Below, one piece after another: positions 1 through 4,878 of a DNA stretch of 5,059 bases. The first letter of the stretch is position 1; the number at the start of each line of letters is the position of its first letter. The stretch is from JBNKVT01 sp050299335 (lineage in GTDB: Bacteria > Pseudomonadota > Alphaproteobacteria > Rhodobacterales > Rhodobacteraceae), in assembly GCA_050299335.1 (NCBI GenBank), contig JBNKVT010000026.1:1-5059 (forward strand), read 5' to 3'. The translations under genes were made by a program, and so were the position numbers. The notes under the pieces were generated by a model, which ran no database searches, had not been told where the DNA came from, and saw only the letters and a program-made list of their open reading frames with translations.

Positions 1-103
1 CGATGGTGCCGGGGCGGGCCATGGCGTTCATGAGCGCGCGGAAGGCATAGGAGGCTGTGCGGGGTGCGTCGGCAAACCCGCCTTCGAGGGCGGTGGTGTT
101 CAT
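1..103 (-). CDS. phnH: PhnH, C-P lyase core subunit (N-terminal 34 codons only, runs off left edge)
   Basis: This is the 5' end of a gene that continues past the left edge. It starts at the ATG at 103-101, which overlaps the phnG stop in an ATGA junction, and a purine-rich GGGGAGAGG lies just upstream inside phnG (108-116). The visible protein begins MNTTALEGGFADAP and contains FRALMNAMARPGTI at about residues 21-34. An FR-x-LM-x-AMARPG segment near the N-terminus is typical of PhnH. From family knowledge, PhnH is a subunit of the PhnGHIJ C-P lyase core complex, which builds the ribose triphosphate phosphonate intermediate in the cytoplasm. Position directly after phnG matches the usual phnGHIJ order. 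The fragment is short, so the call rests on the motif plus the neighbour. Confidence 0.9.
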   Translation of the reverse strand, partial: MNTTALEGGFADAPRTASYAFRALMNAMARPGTI

Positions 104-543
104 GCGTCCTCTCCCCGAACCATCGTGAAGAATTCGACCTTGGTGGCGGCGGCCTTGGCCGCGCGGGTTTCCCGGCGTTGGGCTTCCTCCGCGTGGAGGG
201 GTTGCAGCACTGAGGTTTCGATCGAAGCGGCCTGATCGGTTTGCATCAGCGCATCGACCAGTGCAGCAGCTTCTGCATCGGCTTTGCGCCGTCCCTGAAC
301 ATGGCCGTGACCGACGGTACCGCAGGGCAGGCGCAGAGTGCAGCGGGTGACCGTGATCTCGCCGAGATTGAATGGCGCGCCGGTGCCGCCGGTCCGGCCG
401 CGCACCATGACGCTGCCGATCTCGGGCGCGCGGAGCCAGCTGTGATCCGGCGTCAGACCGGCTTCCGCCATCAGCGCGGCGACCCGTCCTTCGGGGGCAC
501 GGGCGAGGAGGCTCATCCAGTCCTTGCGATTTGCGCTGTCCAT
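100..543 (-). CDS. phnG: PhnG, C-P lyase core complex subunit
   Basis: The 147-residue protein is complete and of normal length for PhnG. The conserved core is visible at residues 37-80: LRAPEIGSVMVRGRTGGTGA (37-56), then PFNLGEITVTRC and a G-x-V-GHGHVQGR stretch (75-85), followed by the AEAAALVDAL helix (90-99). PhnG is known as a small subunit of the PhnGHIJ core. With PhnI it takes part in transferring the phosphonate to the C1' of ATP/GTP with loss of the base. The ATG at 543-541 is preceded by AGGGA (557-553) at nine bases, which supports this start. It is the first gene of a leftward operon, overlaps phnH by four bases, and is divergent from phnF. The C-terminal third (residues 115-140) is rich in Ala, Glu, Arg and Lys and probably helical. 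I am confident of the family. Confidence 0.97.
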   Translation of the reverse strand: MDSANRKDWMSLLARAPEGRVAALMAEAGLTPDHSWLRAPEIGSVMVRGRTGGTGAPFNLGEITVTRCTLRLPCGTVGHGHVQGRRKADAEAAALVDALMQTDQAASIETSVLQPLHAEEAQRRETRAAKAAATKVEFFTMVRGEDA

Positions 544-552
544 CTAGACAAA

Positions 553-557
553 TCCCT
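553..557 (-). promoter_or_regulatory. Ribosome-binding site of phnG
   Basis: On the minus strand AGGGA lies nine bases before the phnG ATG. It is the only Shine-Dalgarno-like stretch in the short leader. One CTAGACA repeat falls between it and the start codon, so a bound repressor here would also cover the translation start region of the DNA. Confidence 0.55.
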
Positions 558-578
558 GGCAATCTATACAACTAGACA

Positions 579-595
579 TATCATACACCATGATA
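579..595. repeat. Perfect inverted repeat TATCAT-N5-ATGATA
   Basis: TATCAT (579-584) and ATGATA (590-595) are exact reverse complements separated by ACACC, ending 23 bases before the phnF ATG. The short A/T-rich arms suggest a protein-binding dyad more than an RNA hairpin. It is a second candidate PhnF site, distinct in sequence from the CTAGACA repeats, or a site for another regulator. Confidence 0.5.
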
Positions 596-618
596 CGGAA
601 AACGCCCGTGAAAATTTC

Positions 619-1335
619 ATGACACGTACACCAGTCTGGCGCTCCATCGCCGACGCTCTGAGGTCGGAGATCGGTGAGGGACACTACGCGGAAGGCAGCC
701 GTTTGCCGACCGAAGCGGTGCTGGCGGAACGCTTCGGCGTGAATCGCCACACGGTGCGGCATGCCTTGTCTCATCTGATCGAGGAAGGGTTGGTTTACGC
801 ACGGCGCGGGTCGGGGGTATTCGTCTTGGGCAAGCCGCTGGACTATCCGTTGTCAGAGCGGGTGCGTTTTCGCCAGAACCTGTTGGCGGCGGGGCGATTG
901 CCGGAGAAGGTGATGCTCTCGGTGGAAGTGCGGGCGGCGAGTGGGGGCGATGCGAGGCGGCTGAACCTGAAGGCCGGAGATGAGGTGGCCGTGTCCCATT
1001 CTCTGTCCTTTGCCGATGGCACGCCGGTCGCTCTGGCCGAAAGCCGATTTCCAGAAGCCCGTTTGCCGGGGTTGGCGAAGGCATTGAAGACCAGTTCCGG
1101 GATCACCGAGGCGCTGGAGGCGGTTGGCGTGACCGACTATGTGCGCGCCTCGACACGGCTCACGGCGACTGCGGCGACGGCGACGCAGGCGCTGCACTTG
1201 AGACTGAAAGAAGGTGCGCCCTTGTTGCTGGCGCAGTCGCTGAGCCGGGATGCGGGTGGCAATCCGGTGGAATACGGCCAGACGTGGTTCGCCAGCGAGC
1301 GGATCACGCTGACGCTGGATCACCTGAACGACTAG
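619..1335 (+). CDS. phnF: PhnF, GntR-family (HutC/UTRA) phosphonate regulator
   Basis: This is a cytoplasmic transcription factor of 238 residues, the usual size for the HutC branch of GntR regulators. The N-terminal winged helix covers about residues 5-70, with the GntR signature LPTEAVLAERFGVNRHTVRH (29-48) and the wing RRGSGVFV (62-69). The UTRA effector-binding domain follows (about 80-232) and ends in the typical EYGQTWFASERITL segment. Its location between phosphonate genes, divergent from phnG, identifies it as PhnF, a repressor that is thought to respond to phosphate or phosphonate status; the ligand is not evident from sequence. I chose the ATG at 619. The frame stays open far upstream, but only across the complement of phnG. 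No strong ribosome-binding site precedes the ATG (GGAAAA at 597-602 is distant), which suggests low expression. It is encoded opposite to all other genes here and ends in a four-base overlap with the convergent transferase gene. Confidence 0.93.
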   Translation: MTRTPVWRSIADALRSEIGEGHYAEGSRLPTEAVLAERFGVNRHTVRHALSHLIEEGLVYARRGSGVFVLGKPLDYPLSERVRFRQNLLAAGRLPEKVMLSVEVRAASGGDARRLNLKAGDEVAVSHSLSFADGTPVALAESRFPEARLPGLAKALKTSSGITEALEAVGVTDYVRASTRLTATAATATQALHLRLKEGAPLLLAQSLSRDAGGNPVEYGQTWFASERITLTLDHLND

Positions 1336-1949
1336 CCGCCGTATTTTTCGAGAAAGGCTTCAGCCGCGAGTGTGCGGAAGTCGGGTAGGGCTTTGCGCAG
1401 GTCTTCGTGGCTCCAGTCCCACCATGCCAGGTCCAAAAGCCGGTTGGCGATATCTGTCGGTTGCCGTAGGCGGAGTTTCTTGGCCGGCGTCCCCACAACG
1501 ATGGTGTAGGGTGCCACGTCCTTGGTCACGACAGCGCCCGCCGCGACCACCGCGCCGTGGCCCAGCGTCACGTCGGGTTTCACCATCGCGCCGTGGCCGA
1601 TCCAGGTGTCGTGGCCGATCCAGGCGCGGCGGGAGCGGCGTTTGTCGAAAAACTCCGCGTCATCTTCCGCGTCGTCCCAGTAGGCGGCGGAGCGATAGAG
1701 GAAGTGGTGACAGGCCGCGGTGTCCAGCGGGTGATCCGTTGCCCCGATGCGGACGGAGGCCGCGATGTTGGAGAACTTGCCGATGGTCGCGTTGGCGATG
1801 TCCGCGTTGCGGTCGCAATAGGAGTAGTCGCCGAAGGTGGAGTTCAGGATGCGCGAGCCGCGACCGATCTCGACGAAATCACCAAATATACAGTCGGAGA
1901 TGTCGCAATCGGGATGAATGAGGGGTTCCTCAGCGGAGAGTTTAGGCAT
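1332..1949 (-). CDS. Phosphonate-locus hexapeptide-repeat acyltransferase (left-handed beta-helix, DapH/XAT-like)
   Basis: The 205-residue protein has two blocks of imperfect hexapeptide repeats, at about residues 12-70 (CIFGDFVEIGRGSRI, ATIGKFSNIAASVRIG) and 109-158 (WIGHDTWIGHGAMVKPDVTL, then GAVVAAGAVV, ending VVGTPAKKLR). They form a left-handed beta helix that normally trimerises and uses acetyl-CoA. Between them is a loop (about 72-108) with THE-type catalytic histidine context TDHPLD (H73), as in xenobiotic acetyltransferases. Proteins of this type found in phn operons form a recognised family (phosphonate metabolism transferase hexapeptide repeat, TIGR03308). Such genes are often annotated as chloramphenicol or DapH acetyltransferases. 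It is not the GNAT-fold PhnO, but it might likewise acetylate aminoalkylphosphonates; the substrate is not proven. The start ATG overlaps the SDR stop by one base (TGATG), indicating coupling. Its stop overlaps that of phnF. It is the last gene of the transport operon. Confidence 0.9.
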   Translation of the reverse strand: MPKLSAEEPLIHPDCDISDCIFGDFVEIGRGSRILNSTFGDYSYCDRNADIANATIGKFSNIAASVRIGATDHPLDTAACHHFLYRSAAYWDDAEDDAEFFDKRRSRRAWIGHDTWIGHGAMVKPDVTLGHGAVVAAGAVVTKDVAPYTIVVGTPAKKLRLRQPTDIANRLLDLAWWDWSHEDLRKALPDFRTLAAEAFLEKYGG

Positions 1950-2602
1950 CAGAAATCGCGTTCCTCACCCGTGAAGCGGAAGAACTTGCCGGTGTCGGCA
2001 AGTTTCAATCTGATCGCCAGATCGAGAATACCCCTCGCCACAACTTCCGGATCCTCGTCCGCCCCGGCCCCACCCATGTCGGTCCGCACCCAGCCGGGAT
2101 CAACCAGTACGCAGGGGATGCCATCCTCTTCGAGGTCGGTGGCAAGACCCTGCATCGCCTTGTTCAGGGCTGCCTTCGACGCACGGTAGGCGATGCGATC
2201 GGATTTGCGGTAGCCCATGAAAGACATCTGGGACGAGATCGACAGGATGCGCGGACGCCGGTCGCAGGCCAGCAGCGCCGGCAGGCAGGCGTGGATCACC
2301 GCCAGCGGTGCGATGGTGTTGACGGCGAGCGTCTGGGCGAAGCCGTCGTAGTCCATCTCCAAAGCGGATGTCGTCGGGCCGAAGATACCCGCGTTGTTGA
2401 TCAGAATGTCTAGCGGCGCGACGTCTTTGAAGACGGGCATCAACCCACCGTAGTCGGTCACATCGCAGGTGATGTTCTTGACTCCGTCGGGCAACGCCTC
2501 ACCCCGTGTCGTCCCTGTCACGCGCCAGCCCCGGGACAGCGCGTTTTCAGCAAGAGCGCGCCCGATGCCACGATTTGCTCCGGTTATGAGTACATGCGTC
2601 AC
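1949..2602 (-). CDS. Short-chain dehydrogenase/reductase (SDR), substrate unknown
   Basis: This 217-residue classical SDR is a cytoplasmic NAD(P)(H)-dependent oxidoreductase. The cofactor motif TGANRGIG sits at residues 7-14, the conserved acidic turn CDVTD at 46-50, NNAG at 69-72, the structural Asn in AVNT (N95), SS at 123-124 (probable catalytic S124), YRASK at 139-143 (Y139, K143) and DPGWVRTDM at 168-176. The full catalytic set is intact. The YRASKAALN pattern and short length resemble the C-factor/sniffer-like group. I chose a GTG start at 2602: it overlaps the phnE2 stop in a GTGA junction and has a strong GGAGG six bases upstream. A longer ATG start at 2650 would add 16 residues of phnE2-overlapping sequence ahead of the first beta strand. 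It may process an aldehyde, ketone or alcohol from a phosphonate side chain, but this is inference from location only. Confidence 0.9.
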   Translation of the reverse strand: MTHVLITGANRGIGRALAENALSRGWRVTGTTRGEALPDGVKNITCDVTDYGGLMPVFKDVAPLDILINNAGIFGPTTSALEMDYDGFAQTLAVNTIAPLAVIHACLPALLACDRRPRILSISSQMSFMGYRKSDRIAYRASKAALNKAMQGLATDLEEDGIPCVLVDPGWVRTDMGGAGADEDPEVVARGILDLAIRLKLADTGKFFRFTGEERDF

Positions 2603-3912
2603 TCGGCCCCTCCACGGATCAGGCGGCGGCGAAGCCAGCCTGAAACCCAATCCATGAAGATCACCATAAGAATGATGAGGACGATGTAATAGGCGACCTC
2701 TTCCCAGTCCTTCTGAGTCTGGATCGCCTGCGTGATGAGCAGCCCGATGCCGCCGCCGGTGATCGCTCCGATGATCGTGGCACTGCGGGTGTTGGATTCG
2801 AGGAAGTAGAGGATCTGGCTGAGAAGCACCGGCACCACCTGCGGAAGCACACCGAAGCGGTAGCGTTGCAGCGGCTTCGCGCCGGTGGAGGAGACGCCTT
2901 CGATCTGTTTGCCATCAACGTTTTCCAGCGCTTCGGAGAAGATCTTGCCGAAGGTGCCTGTGTCGGTCACGAGGATTGCCAGCGCGCCGGTCAGCGGGCC
3001 GGGGCCGAAGGCGCGGGAAAGGACGATGGTCCAGATAAGCGCATCGACCCCGCGCACGAAGTCGAAGACCCGGCGCATGGCGAATCGCACGGCCATGACC
3101 GGGGCGAAACGTTTGGCGGCAAGGAAGGCGAGCGGCAGGGCGATGATCGCGCCGCCGAAGGTGCCGAGGAAGGCCATTAGGATGGTCTCTCCGATGGCCC
3201 AGACAACATCGGCGTGTCGCCACATCTCGTTGTGCCAGAAATCGTGCCAAGCTCCGCTGATGTTGCTGCGGGAGGGGTCGATTTGTTCGCCGAAAAGGAT
3301 CTGGCCAAGGCTCTTGCCGTGATAGGGGCTGTCGAGGGTGAAGAAGAACAGCTCCCAGCCGGGGAAATAGTTGAAGATCTCGGTCTTGGATCGTGTGACG
3401 GTCAGCCGACCCTCGTCGGTGGTGACGCCGACCCTTGTGCGGCTGAGATTGATCCAGTCGGGGGGATTGTCACCGAGGTTGGTCACAACGCTGTTCCCGT
3501 CGAAGGCAATCTCAAGCGTACCGTAGCCGGGGATGTCGTATGCGGTGGCGTTGCCGGGGAGCAGGCGAATTACGTGTCCGCCGCCAAGGTCAACGGTCGT
3601 GATGTCGCCCGTTGTGACCCAGTCGGGATGCGTGCCTTCCGGGTATCGTCCCTTGCGCTCGCCCTCGATAGCGTAGTCGATCTCGCCCGAACGATGGGAG
3701 CGGGTGACATGGGTCTTGTAGCTCCAGCTGTCGGAGGCAAGCGTCGCGGCGTTCTGCAACTGCGCGCGCTGTGAGAGCCCGGCGATGTCGAACGCAAAGA
3801 AGATGTAAGCGAAATAGGCGAGAATCACGGCGGGGACGGCGTAGGTTACGGTGCGTTTCCGCGTGATCAGCTTTTCGGCCTGAAGCTGGCGCTCGGCGAG
3901 GGTGGCGGTCAT
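2599..3912 (-). CDS. phnE: PhnE, phosphonate ABC transporter permease (second copy, phnE2; long form)
   Basis: This inner-membrane permease has 437 residues, against roughly 260-290 for the usual PhnE. A first membrane helix (about 22-44) is followed by a long, polar, Gly/Asp/Thr-rich segment (about 45-234) that should face the periplasm. The ABC permease domain then runs from about 235 to 425. It holds helices near 238-265, 290-315 and 362-395 and a last one at 406-425. The cytoplasmic EAA loop is clear: EGVSSTGAK...FGVLP (338-357), preceded by FSEALENVDGKQI, which is the PhnE-type sequence. The glycine-rich GAITGGGIG (382-390) is also typical. It should pair with PhnE1 and a PhnC ATPase to import phosphonates delivered by PhnD. 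It starts at an ATG in an ATGA overlap with phnE1, with AAGGAAG just upstream, and its TGA overlaps the SDR start by four bases. Confidence 0.94.
   Translation of the reverse strand: MTATLAERQLQAEKLITRKRTVTYAVPAVILAYFAYIFFAFDIAGLSQRAQLQNAATLASDSWSYKTHVTRSHRSGEIDYAIEGERKGRYPEGTHPDWVTTGDITTVDLGGGHVIRLLPGNATAYDIPGYGTLEIAFDGNSVVTNLGDNPPDWINLSRTRVGVTTDEGRLTVTRSKTEIFNYFPGWELFFFTLDSPYHGKSLGQILFGEQIDPSRSNISGAWHDFWHNEMWRHADVVWAIGETILMAFLGTFGGAIIALPLAFLAAKRFAPVMAVRFAMRRVFDFVRGVDALIWTIVLSRAFGPGPLTGALAILVTDTGTFGKIFSEALENVDGKQIEGVSSTGAKPLQRYRFGVLPQVVPVLLSQILYFLESNTRSATIIGAITGGGIGLLITQAIQTQKDWEEVAYYIVLIILMVIFMDWVSGWLRRRLIRGGAE
2609..2613 (-). promoter_or_regulatory. Ribosome-binding site that fixes the SDR start
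   Basis: GGAGG on the minus strand lies six bases before the GTG at 2602-2600, inside the last codons of phnE2. The spacing is ideal and favours the GTG over the ATG 48 bases upstream. Confidence 0.75.
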
Positions 3913-4784
3913 GCGTGGCTTCCTTCCGTCAGCCGGTTGCGATAGCGGCTGGAGATCTGGTCGAAGAAGACGATGGTGCCGAAGAGCAGCAGGAAGATCG
4001 CGGCGGCCTCGTCAAACCGACCCGGCCCCCAGGACATCGAGTTGCGGAGTTCGTAGCCGATGCCGCCCGCGCCGACGAAGCCAAGGATGGCGCTGGCGCG
4101 GATGTTGATCTCGAAGCGTAGGAGGCCGTAGCTGAGGAAATTGGGCGCGACCTGCGGCAGGACTCCCAGCAGTATGCGCTGGGTCCAGTTCGCTCCGACG
4201 GAGGACAGGCCTTCGACCGGTTTGAGGTCGGCATTTTCCGCGACCTCGGAATAGAGCTTGCCGATCGCACCTGCGGTGTGGATGGCGATGGCGATGGCGG
4301 CTGGCACCGGGCCGCCGCCGAGGACGAAGATCAGGACGAGGGCAATGACGATTTCAGGAACGGCGCGCATGACGTCGGTGATCCGGCGCACGACCGGCAC
4401 TGCGCGGGGGAAAAGGGCGAGGCCGCGCGTGCCGTGCATGGCGAGGACGAAGCCCGCAAGCACACCGGTCAGTGTGGAGACTGCGGCGATGTTGATGGTC
4501 TCGATGAGCGCGGGGAAATACTTCACCATGAGACCCGGCAGATCGCTGAGATGTGCCCAGGCTTCGCTTAGAACCGCAGCCGGGTAGTCGCCCACATTGT
4601 CGATCCCGTCCCAGAACCCGCCCGCGTTGCGGTCGTCGGCGACCATGAACCCAGAGACCATCAGGATGACGAAGATCAGCAACGTCAGGCCACCGTAGAG
4701 GCGTTTGCGCTGCACCATCTCCATGTAAGACGTCTGGATCTGCGCGATGCCGACTGTGCCGCTGCCCGCCGTTGTTTCTGCCAT
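3909..4784 (-). CDS. phnE: PhnE, phosphonate ABC transporter permease (first copy, phnE1)
   Basis: This is a 291-residue integral membrane protein of normal PhnE length. A cytoplasmic N-terminus (1-29, ending in basic QRKRLY) leads to a first helix (30-50), a periplasmic stretch with DLPGLMVKYFPAL (81-93), and the permease domain from about residue 92. That domain has helices near 95-116, 138-158, 160-175 and 262-277. The EAA loop is EGLSSVGAN...LGVLP (191-210), preceded by YSEVAENADLKPV, and GFVGAGGIGYELR (235-247) is the conserved glycine-rich segment. It forms the phosphonate import channel with the second PhnE. The ATG at 4784-4782 has GGGGAA upstream. Unlike its downstream neighbours it is separated from the gene before it (phnD) by a 94-base hairpin-rich gap, so its expression can be set independently of phnD. 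Confidence 0.96.
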   Translation of the reverse strand: MAETTAGSGTVGIAQIQTSYMEMVQRKRLYGGLTLLIFVILMVSGFMVADDRNAGGFWDGIDNVGDYPAAVLSEAWAHLSDLPGLMVKYFPALIETINIAAVSTLTGVLAGFVLAMHGTRGLALFPRAVPVVRRITDVMRAVPEIVIALVLIFVLGGGPVPAAIAIAIHTAGAIGKLYSEVAENADLKPVEGLSSVGANWTQRILLGVLPQVAPNFLSYGLLRFEINIRASAILGFVGAGGIGYELRNSMSWGPGRFDEAAAIFLLLFGTIVFFDQISSRYRNRLTEGSHA

Positions 4785-4790
4785 GTCTGA

Positions 4791-4796
4791 TTCCCC
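4791..4796 (-). promoter_or_regulatory. Ribosome-binding site of phnE1
   Basis: GGGGAA on the minus strand lies six bases before the phnE1 ATG. It begins one base after the T-run of the upstream stem-loop, so a transcript ending in the T-run would stop just short of it. Confidence 0.65.
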
Positions 4797-4797
4797 G

Positions 4798-4822
4798 AAA
4801 AAAAGAGCCCTGGAAGGCTCTT
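4798..4822 (-). terminator. Stem-loop with T7 run between phnD and phnE1 (intrinsic terminator or attenuator)
   Basis: AAGAGCC (4803-4809) and GGCTCTT (4816-4822) pair perfectly in seven base pairs around a six-base loop. Read on the minus strand, the stem runs into seven consecutive T residues (4804-4798), the layout of a Rho-independent terminator for leftward transcription. The plus strand has no T-run after the stem, so it is one-directional. The stem is short and only moderately GC-rich, which fits partial rather than complete termination. Because the essential permease genes follow with no promoter that I can see, read-through must occur, or else a promoter hides in this gap. Confidence 0.7.
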
Positions 4823-4824
4823 GG

Positions 4825-4844
4825 AAATCTCCCGGAGGAGATTT
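4825..4844 (-). repeat. Perfect 8-bp stem-loop (middle hairpin of the phnD-phnE1 gap)
   Basis: AAATCTCC (4825-4832) and GGAGATTT (4837-4844) are exact reverse complements around a CGGA/TCCG tetraloop. It sits two bases from the terminator-like hairpin and shares two bases (4843-4844) with the next one, so the latter two cannot both be fully closed. It may stabilise the 3' end of phnD mRNA or aid termination. Confidence 0.65.
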
Positions 4845-4870
4845 GGGCCCCTCCGGCCGGAAGGGCCCAA
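4843..4870 (-). repeat. Strong GC-rich stem-loop just after the phnD stop
   Basis: TTGGGCCC (4843-4850) pairs exactly with GGGCCCAA (4863-4870). The 12-base interior contains TCCGGCCGGA (4852-4861), itself self-complementary, so the stem can extend past a single C/A mismatch. It begins eight bases after the phnD TAA and would be the first structure met by an exonuclease moving in from the 3' side of a terminated or cleaved phnD transcript, apart from the two hairpins downstream. Such structures often protect the mRNA of binding-protein genes. Confidence 0.7.
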
Positions 4871-4878
4871 TGATTGGC

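Larger units (their letters stand above)
543..595. promoter_or_regulatory. Divergent phnG/phnF control region, probable PhnF operator cluster
   Basis: The 75-base gap between the divergent phnG and phnF starts is AT-rich compared with the rest of the window. It holds three copies of an eight-base direct repeat: TCTAGACA (543-550), TCTATACA (563-570) and ACTAGACA (571-578). The last two are directly adjacent. Within them TCTA-N6-TAGA (563-576) forms a dyad. A separate perfect inverted repeat lies at 579-595. GntR/HutC-type repressors such as PhnF bind short dyads with A/T-rich half-sites next to their own gene, so autoregulation together with control of phnG is the natural reading. On the minus strand TATGAT (589-584) could serve as a -10 box for phnG, but I see no convincing -35. 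Promoter placement is therefore uncertain. Confidence 0.6.

Noticed and set aside
564..596. Possible sigma-70 promoter boxes (TATACA, TAGACA, TATGAT) in the divergent region
   Set aside because: Several hexamers look like -10 or -35 boxes, but no pair has 16-18 base spacing with a good match on both sides, so I do not assign a promoter.
241..618. Long plus-strand open frame that would extend PhnF by 126 residues at its N-terminus
   Set aside because: It runs through the complement of phnG, shows no domain, and the GntR winged helix begins right after the ATG at 619, as in full-length family members.
1370..1921. Arg/Ser-rich plus-strand open frame opposite the transferase gene
   Set aside because: Its composition is that of a high-GC shadow frame, with no recognisable domain; the minus-strand frame encodes a clear hexapeptide transferase.
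2406..2413. ATGTCTAG inside the SDR gene, matching the CTAGACA repeat of the phnF control region on the other strand
   Set aside because: It is a single short copy that encodes Leu-Asp-Ile in the conserved strand before NNAG, with no partner repeat or dyad nearby, so chance is the simplest explanation.
2603..2650. Upstream ATG giving the SDR 16 extra residues (MGFRLASPPPDPWRGR)
   Set aside because: The added residues precede the normal first beta strand, overlap phnE2 by 52 bases and lack an adequate ribosome-binding site; the GTG at 2602 has GGAGG at ideal spacing and a GTGA overlap.
3214..3774. 186-codon plus-strand open frame opposite phnE2
   Set aside because: It lies opposite the sequence for the periplasmic insert and has no recognisable motif or ribosome-binding site; the minus-strand reading has membrane helices and an EAA loop in the same continuous frame.
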